From CBIFWW01 sp966186435 (GTDB lineage: Bacteria; Pseudomonadota; Gammaproteobacteria; Enterobacterales; Enterobacteriaceae), in contig CBIFWW010000016.1 in NCBI GenBank assembly GCA_966186435.1, positions 1-32,273 of the forward strand: a stretch of DNA of 32,273 nt. The letters run 5' to 3'. Position 1 is the stretch's first letter. Every line of letters starts with the position of its first letter. The notes under the pieces were generated by a model that saw only the letters and a program-made list of their open reading frames with translations, was not told where the DNA came from and searched no databases. The translations under genes and the position numbers were made by a program. Below are positions 23,472 to 30,456 of the stretch, piece after piece.

Positions 23472-24293
23472 TCATTCGGGGGAATAAGAAAGGTTTGGTG
23501 TATCCAGCCAATGATTTAAATAGTGTGAAACTGCCTGGGTACGGCAATGGCCTATCACCGGCAGCCCCGGTAACGCCGCCTTAAGCTGTGGCATAGCATT
23601 ACCCATAATTAACCCGTGCCCCACCAGGGAGAGCATCTCCTGGTCATTCATCGCATCGCCAAAGGCCATACAATCAGACAACTCAATCCCCAGTTGCTGG
23701 CTAAGCACCCCCAGAGCCGCTCCCTTGTTGCAGCCCACCGGCAAAATCTCCAAACAATTCCAGGCCGAGAAACACAGATGGGCCAGCTCGCCAATCACTT
23801 CATTCAACTGAATACGCAACTGCACTAAATCCTGGTGATCGCCACAGAAGCAGATCTTGGTGACCTGATGGGCCGGGAGATTTTTCAATGAAGTGAGCTG
23901 ATAGTTAAACCCGCTATAAACGTGGGCGGCCAGCATCTCCGGGATATCCCGCTCCGTCATCCAGCCGCCGTCATTAAAGACATGCAGGCTGGCGTGGGTG
24001 TCCCAATGGCTGTGGATCACCGCTTCGGCCACTTCCGGCGAAAGATCGCTACGATGCAGCAGTTCGCCTTCGGTGCTGTGGATCCGGGTGCCGTTGCCGG
24101 TAATTAGCCAAGCATCCAGATTAAAACGGCCCAGCACATGCTTCATCTCCAGGGCATGACGCCCGGTGGCGAAGGTCAGCGTCATGTCACGTTCATCTTG
24201 CAAGCGGCGCAGTGAAGCCAGGGTTTCATCACCTAAGCGGTGATCCGGCATCAGCAGTGTGCCGTCCATATCAAACGCAGCCAACCGTGCCAT
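23472..24293 (-). CDS. cof: HMP-PP phosphatase Cof (HAD superfamily)
   Basis: A Cof-type HAD phosphatase of 273 residues (E. coli 272). It is known to hydrolyse the thiamin intermediate HMP-PP and various sugar phosphates. Motif I is FDMDGTLL, with nucleophile Asp8 and acid Asp10. Motif II is TFATGRHALEM. A type IIB cap follows in the middle. The conserved Lys is in VGCNKGAALGVL and motif IV is AFGDAMNDQEML. The start MARLAAFDMDG is unambiguous. It is divergent from ybaE and ends at its own terminator. Confidence 0.96.
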   Translation of the reverse strand: MARLAAFDMDGTLLMPDHRLGDETLASLRRLQDERDMTLTFATGRHALEMKHVLGRFNLDAWLITGNGTRIHSTEGELLHRSDLSPEVAEAVIHSHWDTHASLHVFNDGGWMTERDIPEMLAAHVYSGFNYQLTSLKNLPAHQVTKICFCGDHQDLVQLRIQLNEVIGELAHLCFSAWNCLEILPVGCNKGAALGVLSQQLGIELSDCMAFGDAMNDQEMLSLVGHGLIMGNAMPQLKAALPGLPVIGHCRTQAVSHYLNHWLDTPNLSYSPE

Positions 24294-24344
24294 AACGCCT
24301 CTCTTTGTGATCCCGTTAACAGGGCAACCAGTATCCGCTGTTAT

Positions 24345-24387
24345 ATCCGGAACAAATAGTGAATAGTTTTAAAAAATTGTTCCGGAT
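24345..24387. repeat. 11-bp perfect inverted repeat before ybaE
   Basis: The arms ATCCGGAACAA (24345-24355) and TTGTTCCGGAT (24377-24387) flank a 21-bp AT-only-like core (one G pair apart) that resembles a promoter -10 region. The right arm ends 7 bp before the ybaE ATG and contains its only Shine-Dalgarno-like GGA. It may be an operator for YbaE itself or an RNA hairpin masking the start. Confidence 0.6.
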
Positions 24388-24394
24388 TTAACCT

Positions 24395-26092
24395 ATGCGC
24401 CTGCTTAACCGCCTGAATCAATACCAGCGTTTATGGCAACCCAGCCAGGGGGCCACGCAACATATTACCGTGGGCGAATTAGCTGAACGTTGCTTCTGTA
24501 GTGAACGTCATGTGCGCACCCTGTTGCGCCAGCTGGAGGCGGCAGGCTGGGTACGCTGGCAAGCCAGCCCTGGCCGTGGTAAGCGCGGCCAGCTTGAATT
24601 CCTTACCTCCCCACAAGTGGTGCGTGCAGGGATGCTGGAAGGAGTGTTGAATAAGGGGCTACAGCACAGCGCCCTGGAGCTGGCCCAACTGGCACCAGAC
24701 CAGCTACGCCAGGCACTACAACCCTTCCTCGGGGGGCAATGGCAGAATAACGTCCCTACCCTGCGTATTCCTTACTACCGGCCGCTGGATAAGATAACCC
24801 CGGGGTTTATGGCGGGCCGGGCTGAGCAGCAGCTTGCAAGCCAGGTGTTCTCCGGGCTAACCCGTTTTAGCGATGCATCACCGGCCCCGCAGCCGGATAT
24901 GGCTCACCATTGGGAAATCTCACAAGATGGCCTGAGCTGGACCTTTTACCTGCGCCCTACCCTGTTCTGGCATAACGGCAGCAATATTGACAGCCACCAG
25001 TTGGCCCGCCGCTTGCGCCAGTTGATGCAGATGCCCTGGGTCAGCGCACTGTTGGCCTCTATCGCCGATATCGACTGCCCCCATCCCTTATGCCTGCGGC
25101 TACAGCTGTACCAGCCGGATTACTGGCTGGCGTATCGGCTGGCCAGCTATGGTTGCCGCCTGGCTCACCCTGATGATGACCAGGTAGGGTGCGGCCCGTT
25201 CCGCTTGAGCAAATTCACCCCGGATTTGGTGCGGCTGGAGAATCACGATCGCTATCATCTGCCCCACCCGCTGATCAATGCGGTGGAGTATTGGATCACC
25301 CCGCAGCTGTTCGATCGCACCCTTGGCACCAGCTGCCGTCACCCGGTGCAAATAGCCATTGGCCAGCCAGAAGACCTGGTGCACCTACAGCCGGTGAGTA
25401 CCAGTATTAGCCTCGGCTTTTGCTATCTGGCGATCCGCCAGTCCCGGGCTTTGTCTCCGGCTCAGGCCCGTTGGTTAATGCATATTATTCATCACAGCGA
25501 TCTATTGGAAACCGTGGCCAAGGATGACGATTTGATCCAGCCCAGCCAGAGTATGCTACCGGGGTGGCCGATCCCGCCGATGCCACCGGAGGCGATCCAG
25601 CCGCTGCCTGCAAAGCTGACGCTGGCCTATCATCTGCCAGTGGAGCTGCACACCATGGCCCGTACCCTGAAGCAAGCGTTGAAGGAGTATGGCTGTGAGC
25701 TTACGCTTCAATTCTATGACCGCAAAAACTGGGCCGGGTGTGACCACCTTGCGGAGGCGGATATTGTGATGGGGGATCGGCTGATCGGTGAGTCGGCGGA
25801 ATACACCCTCGAGCAGTGGTTGCGCAGTGATTCCCTGTGGCCCCAGTTACTGAGCGCCCCGCAGTTCTCCCACCTGCAAACCACTCTCGATACCGTCCAG
25901 CGTTACCCCGATAGTCTGTCACGGCATAGCGCCCTTCAGGCGGTGTTCGAACGCCTGATGGCCCAGGGTGTGGTCACCCCGCTGTTTAACTATCATTACC
26001 AGATTAGCGCGCCGCCAAATGTGAACGGCTTAAGGCTTAATGCCCGGGGCTGGTTTGATTTCACCCGGGTCTGGCTGCCGCCTCCGATGTGA
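24395..26092 (+). CDS. ybaE: SgrR-family transcriptional regulator YbaE
   Basis: A 565-residue protein (E. coli YbaE 566). The N-terminal winged helix-turn-helix of the SgrR type (about 1-110, LAERCFCSERHVRTLLRQLEAAGW then RGKRGQLEF) is followed by a periplasmic solute-binding-like domain (about 130-560, PYYRPLDKITPGFMAGRAEQ, HWEISQDGLSWTFYLRP, GCGPFRLSKF). There is no signal peptide, so it acts in the cytosol as a ligand-sensing transcription factor. Its ligand and targets are not established. The Shine-Dalgarno is weak. queC follows on the same strand after 70 bp. Confidence 0.93.
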   Translation: MRLLNRLNQYQRLWQPSQGATQHITVGELAERCFCSERHVRTLLRQLEAAGWVRWQASPGRGKRGQLEFLTSPQVVRAGMLEGVLNKGLQHSALELAQLAPDQLRQALQPFLGGQWQNNVPTLRIPYYRPLDKITPGFMAGRAEQQLASQVFSGLTRFSDASPAPQPDMAHHWEISQDGLSWTFYLRPTLFWHNGSNIDSHQLARRLRQLMQMPWVSALLASIADIDCPHPLCLRLQLYQPDYWLAYRLASYGCRLAHPDDDQVGCGPFRLSKFTPDLVRLENHDRYHLPHPLINAVEYWITPQLFDRTLGTSCRHPVQIAIGQPEDLVHLQPVSTSISLGFCYLAIRQSRALSPAQARWLMHIIHHSDLLETVAKDDDLIQPSQSMLPGWPIPPMPPEAIQPLPAKLTLAYHLPVELHTMARTLKQALKEYGCELTLQFYDRKNWAGCDHLAEADIVMGDRLIGESAEYTLEQWLRSDSLWPQLLSAPQFSHLQTTLDTVQRYPDSLSRHSALQAVFERLMAQGVVTPLFNYHYQISAPPNVNGLRLNARGWFDFTRVWLPPPM

Positions 26093-26162
26093 GGTTATGG
26101 GGCTGGCAGCGCCAGGCAGCTCGCGTTACCATAGCCCCCTTTCCCATTCAGCAAGGTAAATT

Positions 26163-26858
26163 ATGAAACGCGCAGTTGTCGTTTTCAGCGGTGGGCAGGA
26201 TTCCACTACCTGCCTGATCCAGGCGCTTCACCAGTATGACGAAGTCCATTGCGTCACCTTTGATTACGGCCAGCGCCACCGGGCAGAGATCGACGTCGCC
26301 CGCCATCTGGCAACCGCGTTAGGGGCCGTGGCCCATAAAGTGATTGATGCCACCCTGCTTAATGATTTAGCCATCAGCAGCCTGACCCGCGATAACATCC
26401 CGGTGCCCGATTATGATGAAGATGCCAGCGGCATTCCTAATACCTTTGTGCCGGGCCGCAATATTCTGTTCCTGACCCTGGCGGCTATTTATGCTTATCA
26501 GGTACAGGCCGAAGCGGTGATCAACGGGGTGTGTGAAACCGACTTCTCCGGTTACCCGGATTGCCGAGATGAATTTGTGAAGGCACTGAATCACGCCGTA
26601 TCTTTAGGGATGGCGCGGGATGTGCGCTTTGAAACCCCGTTGATGTGGCTAAACAAAGCCGAGACCTGGGCGCTGGCGGATTACTGGGGCAAGCTTGATA
26701 CCGTGCGCCAGGAAACCTTAACCTGCTACAACGGCATCCAGGGCGACGGTTGCGGCGAATGTGCCGCCTGCCATTTGCGGGCCAACGGCCTGAATCAGTT
26801 TATGGCTGACCGTGTTGGCGTAAAAGCCGCAATGCAGCAAAAAACCGGTTTGAAATAA
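26163..26858 (+). CDS. queC: 7-cyano-7-deazaguanine (preQ0) synthase QueC
   Basis: ATP-dependent conversion of 7-carboxy-7-deazaguanine plus ammonia to preQ0 in queuosine tRNA modification. The 231-residue length equals E. coli. The N-type ATP pyrophosphatase P-loop SGGQDSTTC is at residues 9-17. PNTFVPGRNILFLTLAA and GVCETDFSGYPDCRDEF are conserved. The zinc site is the four cysteines in TCYNGIQGDGCGECAACHL. ATG 26163 follows GCAAGGTAAATT. It is convergent with fadM across a hairpin at 26867-26892. Confidence 0.97.
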   Translation: MKRAVVVFSGGQDSTTCLIQALHQYDEVHCVTFDYGQRHRAEIDVARHLATALGAVAHKVIDATLLNDLAISSLTRDNIPVPDYDEDASGIPNTFVPGRNILFLTLAAIYAYQVQAEAVINGVCETDFSGYPDCRDEFVKALNHAVSLGMARDVRFETPLMWLNKAETWALADYWGKLDTVRQETLTCYNGIQGDGCGECAACHLRANGLNQFMADRVGVKAAMQQKTGLK

Positions 26859-26866
26859 CCCGTTAC

Positions 26867-26892
26867 GATACCTGGCCTTCGCGCCAGGTATC
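26867..26892. terminator. Hairpin between convergent queC and fadM
   Basis: A perfect 10-bp stem GATACCTGGC/GCCAGGTATC with a CTTCGC loop lies 8 bp after the queC stop and 4 bp before the fadM stop. No U-run follows on either strand, so it is a weak or factor-assisted transcript end rather than a textbook terminator. Confidence 0.6.
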
Positions 26893-26896
26893 TGCT

Positions 26897-27301
26897 TCAG
26901 GCTTTCTCGATCAATTTCTCCAGCCTTTCGCGCAGTTCCCCTTCCAGCGCCAGCGCCTTCTGGGTCCGTAAATCGACACAGACAAAAGTCACCAGCGCAT
27001 CAGCCACCACCTGGCCTTCTGGGTTTAGCGTCAACACCTGATGTAGCACCCCGCTTTTGCCATTTAACTGCTGAACCTTACTGGTGACGGTAAGCACGTC
27101 CCCCAGTACCGCCGGCTTGCGGTAATTGATATTGATATTTACCACCACGAAGGCGATGTGTTGGGCCGTCATCCACTGGAACTGCTCTTCTTGCTCCAAC
27201 CCTTCCCAACGGGCTTCTTCAAGAAACTCGAGATAACGAGCGTTGTTCACATGCTGATAGACATCCAGGTGATATCCACGAACTTTGATTGTTGTCTGCA
27301 T
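26897..27301 (-). CDS. fadM: Long-chain acyl-CoA thioesterase III FadM (YbaW)
   Basis: A single-hotdog acyl-CoA thioesterase of 134 residues (E. coli 132). It clears poorly degradable acyl-CoAs such as 3,5-dienoyl-CoA during beta-oxidation of unsaturated fatty acids. The 4HBT motif YHLDVYQHVNNARYLEFLEE carries catalytic Asp13. INYRKPAVLGDVLTV and QVVADALVTFVCVDL follow. In E. coli the gene is repressed by FadR, and a FadR-like palindrome overlapping the predicted -35 is present (27337-27364). ybaV lies upstream on the same strand. Confidence 0.95.
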   Translation of the reverse strand: MQTTIKVRGYHLDVYQHVNNARYLEFLEEARWEGLEQEEQFQWMTAQHIAFVVVNININYRKPAVLGDVLTVTSKVQQLNGKSGVLHQVLTLNPEGQVVADALVTFVCVDLRTQKALALEGELRERLEKLIEKA

Positions 27302-27322
27302 AGCGCTAAAACCTTAACTGTT

Positions 27323-27364
27323 ATTGTAATAAGGACAGAGGTCACACCAACTGGTATGACCTCT
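27323..27364 (-). promoter_or_regulatory. fadM promoter with FadR-like palindromic operator
   Basis: On the minus strand, -35 TTGGTG (27345-27350), a 16-bp spacer and -10 TACAAT (27323-27328). The palindrome AGAGGTCA...TGACCTCT (27337-27364) overlaps the -35. It contains AACTGGTATGACC, which fits the FadR core TGGTNNGACC, and a mirror copy GGTCACACCA. Two back-to-back FadR-like cores over the -35 predict repression relieved by long-chain acyl-CoA. Confidence 0.65.
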
Positions 27365-27404
27365 ACAGCGTAGCAAAGATTTAAAACATCAACAGAGAAT
27401 TACC

Positions 27405-27746
27405 TCAGAGTTTGAGACCCGCCAGATTACGCTCCACCAGGGCGGCCCCCATCCCCGGAACCGCTTTCAGATCGTCCAGGGTTTTAAATGGGCCGTTGGC
27501 CTCCCGATAGCTGACAATTGCCTGCGCTTTCTTCATCCCCACCCCATTCATCGCCTGCGCCAACTCCTCGGCACTGGCCTGATTGATATTGACCCCATCC
27601 AACACCTGCACTTGAGGCACTGGTTTGCTGGCTTTAGCCGTCGATATTCCCTGAGAAGCCCCCTGAGGGGCCGCAACCGCCGTTCCGGCGCCCCAACCCA
27701 TCATTAATGCCAACGCCAGCCAGAATGCTTTACATACCGTGATCAT
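27405..27746 (-). CDS. ybaV: Exported helix-hairpin-helix (ComEA-like) protein YbaV
   Basis: A 113-residue protein (E. coli YbaV 123) with a signal peptide ending near GTAVAA-P (about residue 26) and a low-complexity linker. A C-terminal tandem helix-hairpin-helix domain of the ComEA type (about 50-113) contains VNINQASAEELAQAMNGVGMKKAQAIVSYRE and LDDLKAVPGMG. Such domains bind DNA non-specifically, and ComEA takes part in DNA uptake in competent bacteria. Whether YbaV does so is unknown. It lies downstream of ppiD on the same strand, behind a terminator. Confidence 0.92.
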   Translation of the reverse strand: MITVCKAFWLALALMMGWGAGTAVAAPQGASQGISTAKASKPVPQVQVLDGVNINQASAEELAQAMNGVGMKKAQAIVSYREANGPFKTLDDLKAVPGMGAALVERNLAGLKL

Positions 27747-27829
27747 GCTGTGTCCTCCTTGGTTAATTACAGCGAGGCCACTGTATCCGGTGCCGGATCG
27801 GGCAACAAATGGGGGATGACAGAAATGGA

Positions 27830-27851
27830 AAAGGCCGCGAAAGCGGCCTTT
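27830..27851 (-). terminator. Terminator of ppiD
   Basis: On the minus strand, AAAGGCCGC/GCGGCCTTT stem with a TTTC loop, followed by TCC. It lies 42 bp after the ancestral ppiD stop (27893). It contains the same 20-bp hairpin as the ybaY/14519 terminator. Confidence 0.8.
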
Positions 27852-27892
27852 AAATATTGCAATGAGTTGCAGTTTACTGCGAAGCGGCTCGA

Positions 27893-28012
27893 TTACTGCT
27901 GCTGTTGATCATCCAGGGCGGCACCCATTTTGATTTTGGCATCTTTACGCAGGTTACTCATCAGCGCTTCGAAAGCCAGCTGGGCATTGTTCTGGGTGAT
28001 ACCCTGAACCAT
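27893..28012 (-). pseudogene. ppiD: Out-of-frame remnant of the ppiD 3' end
   Basis: Forty codons (39 residues plus TAA at 27893-27895) read MVQGITQNNAQLAFEALMSN, then LRKDAKIKMGAALDDQQQQ. This corresponds to the final 35-40 residues of E. coli PpiD. It is in a different frame from the upstream 600 codons, so it is not translated as part of PpiD. It shows what the ancestral C-terminus was and that the loss is recent, because the remnant has no stop codons or further damage. Confidence 0.85.
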
Positions 28013-29762
28013 GGGCTTCCGGCATATTGCCACTGCGAACTTCATCCAGTGCCAGTAGAACCACATTACCCTGCATGTCGTTGCCTACACCGTAAGCCGG
28101 CTTGTCTTTTGCTGGCAGTGGCAGGTTGAAGGCCGCCTGCGTGATTGGGTCTTGGCCGGTACGTGCCAGGGTTTTACCTGCACCGAAGCTCAGGCCAGCC
28201 GCTTTCATTGCCTCATCACCGTTACCGGCTTTCAGCGCAGCCAGCAGCTCATCGGCATCGGCTTTGGCCTGAAGCTCAGCTTTCTGGTGTTTCACCGCAG
28301 CCACAACCTGATCCTTCACTTCCGCCAGCGGTTTTGCCGCTTCTGGTTTGTGTTCAGCAATACGTAGCACGAAGGCGCGATCGCCATCAACGGTGATGGT
28401 GTCGGAGTTGCTACCCGGGGTGCCGTTGTCACCTAGCAGGCTACCGCCAAAGATGGCGTCAGATACTGGCTTGAAGTTCAATGCCGCTGGCAGGTTGTCA
28501 CGGCCAAACCATTCGGTTTCCACCGCTTTGACACCGGCAGCTTGCTCAGCACCCGCCAGAGACTCATTGTCATTGCTGGCAGCATCGCTCACTTTCTGTT
28601 GCAGGGCATAATAGCCATCCAGCGCTTTTTCCTGCTTCACTTTATCAGCAATAGCCCCATGAACCTCAGCCAACGGTTTAACCTGCTGGGCTTGGGTATC
28701 ATCCAGCCGGGCAACCAGGTAGCCCACGCTGGATTTGATCACGCCAGACAATTGGCCTTTGGTTTTCAGACCGGCATTTTTCAGCTCATCTGGGGTGGTG
28801 CTATCTTCCAGCCAACCCATGTCACCGCCGTTACGGGCAGAGATAATGTCTGAGGACTTTTCCTTCGCCAGGGTGGCGAAATCTTCGCCTTTGTCCAGGG
28901 CATCCAGCACGGCTTTCGCATCGGCTTCTGTTTTAGTCTGGATCACGCTGTAACGATAGCGCGCAGGCTGAGTGTACTGATCCTGGTGCTGGTCGTAGTA
29001 AGCCTTAACCTCTTCTTCAGAAACGTCTTCTTTCATCGCCGCCGCATCCAACATGATATAGCTCACGCGGAATTGCTCAGGGGAGATAAAGCGGTTTTTA
29101 TTCTGCTGGTAGAAGCTGTCGATTTCCGCATCGGTAGCCGTCTGTTTAGCCGCCAGCGCATTAACGTTGAGGGTGGCTTCGCGCACTACGCGCTCCTGGG
29201 AAACCAGGGCCGCCAGTTCGTCAGTTTCACCGGGCAGCATAAAGTCAGTGCCGACCACGGCATTAATCAGTTGCTGAGTAGTTAGCTGCTTGCGCAGCGC
29301 CTGAGCGTACTGGTCAGGACTCATGCCCATATTGTTGATGATGCTGGTGTAACGAGCGTTATCAAACTTGCCGTTGTTCTGGAAGGCAGGCTCCTTAAAG
29401 ATGGCCTGCTTCACTTGCTCATCGCTGATAGCCAGGCCAAGGTGCTTAGCGTACTGGTCAAGCAGGGCTTCATCCACCAGGCGTTGCAGCACCTGCTGGC
29501 GCACTGATTTCATGTAGCCGTCGTTGGCAGCCAGTTCAGAATATTGATCACCCAGTTGCTGTTGCAGACGGTTACGTTCACCGTTGACCGCGTTTTCAAA
29601 CTGGCCGCGACCGATTTCCTGGCCATTCACTTTTGCGGCGTAATTATTGTTACCGCCAATCAGGTAGTTACCTACGCCAGTCAAGATGAATGACACGATA
29701 ATCAAACCCAAAATGATTTTGAGTACGACGTTATTTGCCGCCGCACGTAAATTGTCCATCAT
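27954..29762 (-). CDS. ppiD: Periplasmic folding chaperone PpiD, frameshifted at the C-terminus
   Basis: A SecYEG-associated, inner-membrane-anchored chaperone with a parvulin-like domain. The signal anchor is at residues about 12-34 (NNVVLKIILGLIIVSFILTG). SurA-like N-terminal chaperone helices follow, then the parvulin domain (about 225-355, EQFRVSYIML, FATLAKEKSSDIISARNGGDMGWL) and a second domain (about 380-580). Similarity to E. coli PpiD (623 residues) is strong to ALDEVRSGNMPEA. The last 24 residues (HGSGYHPEQCPAGFRSADE and neighbours) are foreign, because the frame shifts near 28010-28018. The pattern fits an 11-bp deletion. The product is 602 residues and lacks the native C-terminal chaperone helix, so it may be impaired. 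ATG 29762 matches the family start MMD. Confidence 0.9.
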   Translation of the reverse strand: MMDNLRAAANNVVLKIILGLIIVSFILTGVGNYLIGGNNNYAAKVNGQEIGRGQFENAVNGERNRLQQQLGDQYSELAANDGYMKSVRQQVLQRLVDEALLDQYAKHLGLAISDEQVKQAIFKEPAFQNNGKFDNARYTSIINNMGMSPDQYAQALRKQLTTQQLINAVVGTDFMLPGETDELAALVSQERVVREATLNVNALAAKQTATDAEIDSFYQQNKNRFISPEQFRVSYIMLDAAAMKEDVSEEEVKAYYDQHQDQYTQPARYRYSVIQTKTEADAKAVLDALDKGEDFATLAKEKSSDIISARNGGDMGWLEDSTTPDELKNAGLKTKGQLSGVIKSSVGYLVARLDDTQAQQVKPLAEVHGAIADKVKQEKALDGYYALQQKVSDAASNDNESLAGAEQAAGVKAVETEWFGRDNLPAALNFKPVSDAIFGGSLLGDNGTPGSNSDTITVDGDRAFVLRIAEHKPEAAKPLAEVKDQVVAAVKHQKAELQAKADADELLAALKAGNGDEAMKAAGLSFGAGKTLARTGQDPITQAAFNLPLPAKDKPAYGVGNDMQGNVVLLALDEVRSGNMPEAHGSGYHPEQCPAGFRSADE

Positions 29763-29900
29763 GGTGTAACAACACTCCGCTGTAGTCTAATGGGTGGTTC
29801 CCACACCGCATTTGCCTGAGGGCCGGTGCGCAAAGCCTTATTGTGACAAGAAAACGGGGGGATTGTCAGCCCGGTAGCGCAATAAAGTCATCTTAAAACA

Positions 29901-29928
29901 AAAAAGGCACATCACAGGATGCGCCTTT
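29901..29928 (-). terminator. Terminator of hupB
   Basis: On the minus strand, AAAGGCGCATC and GATGTGCCTTT form a stem (one G-U pair) with a CTGT loop and continue into a T-run. It lies 35 bp after the hupB stop, upstream of ppiD. Confidence 0.88.
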
Positions 29929-29962
29929 AGATAAACAGTTCTCACTAATTAGACAAAGCTAA

Positions 29963-30235
29963 TTAGTTTACGGCGTCTTTCAGTGCTTTACCTGCACGGA
30001 AGCCCGGTACTTTTGCAGCAGCAATAGTGATCTCTTTCCCCGTCTGAGGATTACGACCGGTACGCTCAGCGCGTTCTTTTACAGCGAAGGTACCAAAACC
30101 AACCAGCGCTACATCATCCCCTGCTTTCAAGGAATCGGTAACAGATGCCAGCAATGCATCTAAAGCACGCCCAGCCGCCGCTTTGGAAATATCAGCACCT
30201 GCGGCAATTTTGTCAATCAGTTGAGATTTATTCAC
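29963..30235 (-). CDS. hupB: DNA-binding protein HU-beta
   Basis: A histone-like protein of 90 residues that forms HU heterodimers with HupA and bends DNA without sequence specificity. It starts MNKSQLIDKIAAGADISKAA. The beta-arm region GFGTFAVKERAERTGRNPQTG carries the intercalating RNP proline, and the C-terminal helix FRAGKALKDAVN is present. It lies downstream of lon on the same strand, with its own promoter and terminator. Length and sequence match E. coli HupB closely. Confidence 0.98.
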   Translation of the reverse strand: MNKSQLIDKIAAGADISKAAAGRALDALLASVTDSLKAGDDVALVGFGTFAVKERAERTGRNPQTGKEITIAAAKVPGFRAGKALKDAVN

Positions 30236-30299
30236 TATTCTCTTCCTCAGTTTATTATTTATATCGCAATAGAATCCATTATGAAGCGACCGCGCAGCA

Positions 30300-30328
30300 T
30301 TTATAACAGGCTTACAATGCCCTTACAA
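30300..30328 (-). promoter_or_regulatory. Sigma-70 promoter of hupB
   Basis: On the minus strand, -35 TTGTAA (30323-30328), a 17-bp spacer and -10 TATAAA (30300-30305), followed by a GC-rich discriminator (TGCTGCGCGG). It lies 65 bp before the hupB start. A growth-rate-sensitive strong promoter is plausible. Confidence 0.75.
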
Positions 30329-30387
30329 CACTCGTTGTCGTAGGCACCCCCTGCCCTCCAGGCAGACTTGGTCTAAGGTAGCCACAC

Positions 30388-30424
30388 AAAAAAAGGCTGG
30401 CAAGTAAGAATTCACCTGCCAGCC
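30388..30424 (-). terminator. Terminator of lon
   Basis: On the minus strand, GGCTGGCAGG and CTTGCCAGCC pair over 10 positions with one mismatch around an 10-nt AT-rich loop, followed by seven U (30388-30394). It lies 32 bp after the lon stop. Confidence 0.92.
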
Positions 30425-30456
30425 CTTATTTTATTAGCGCTCTTTGCGTTAAGTCA

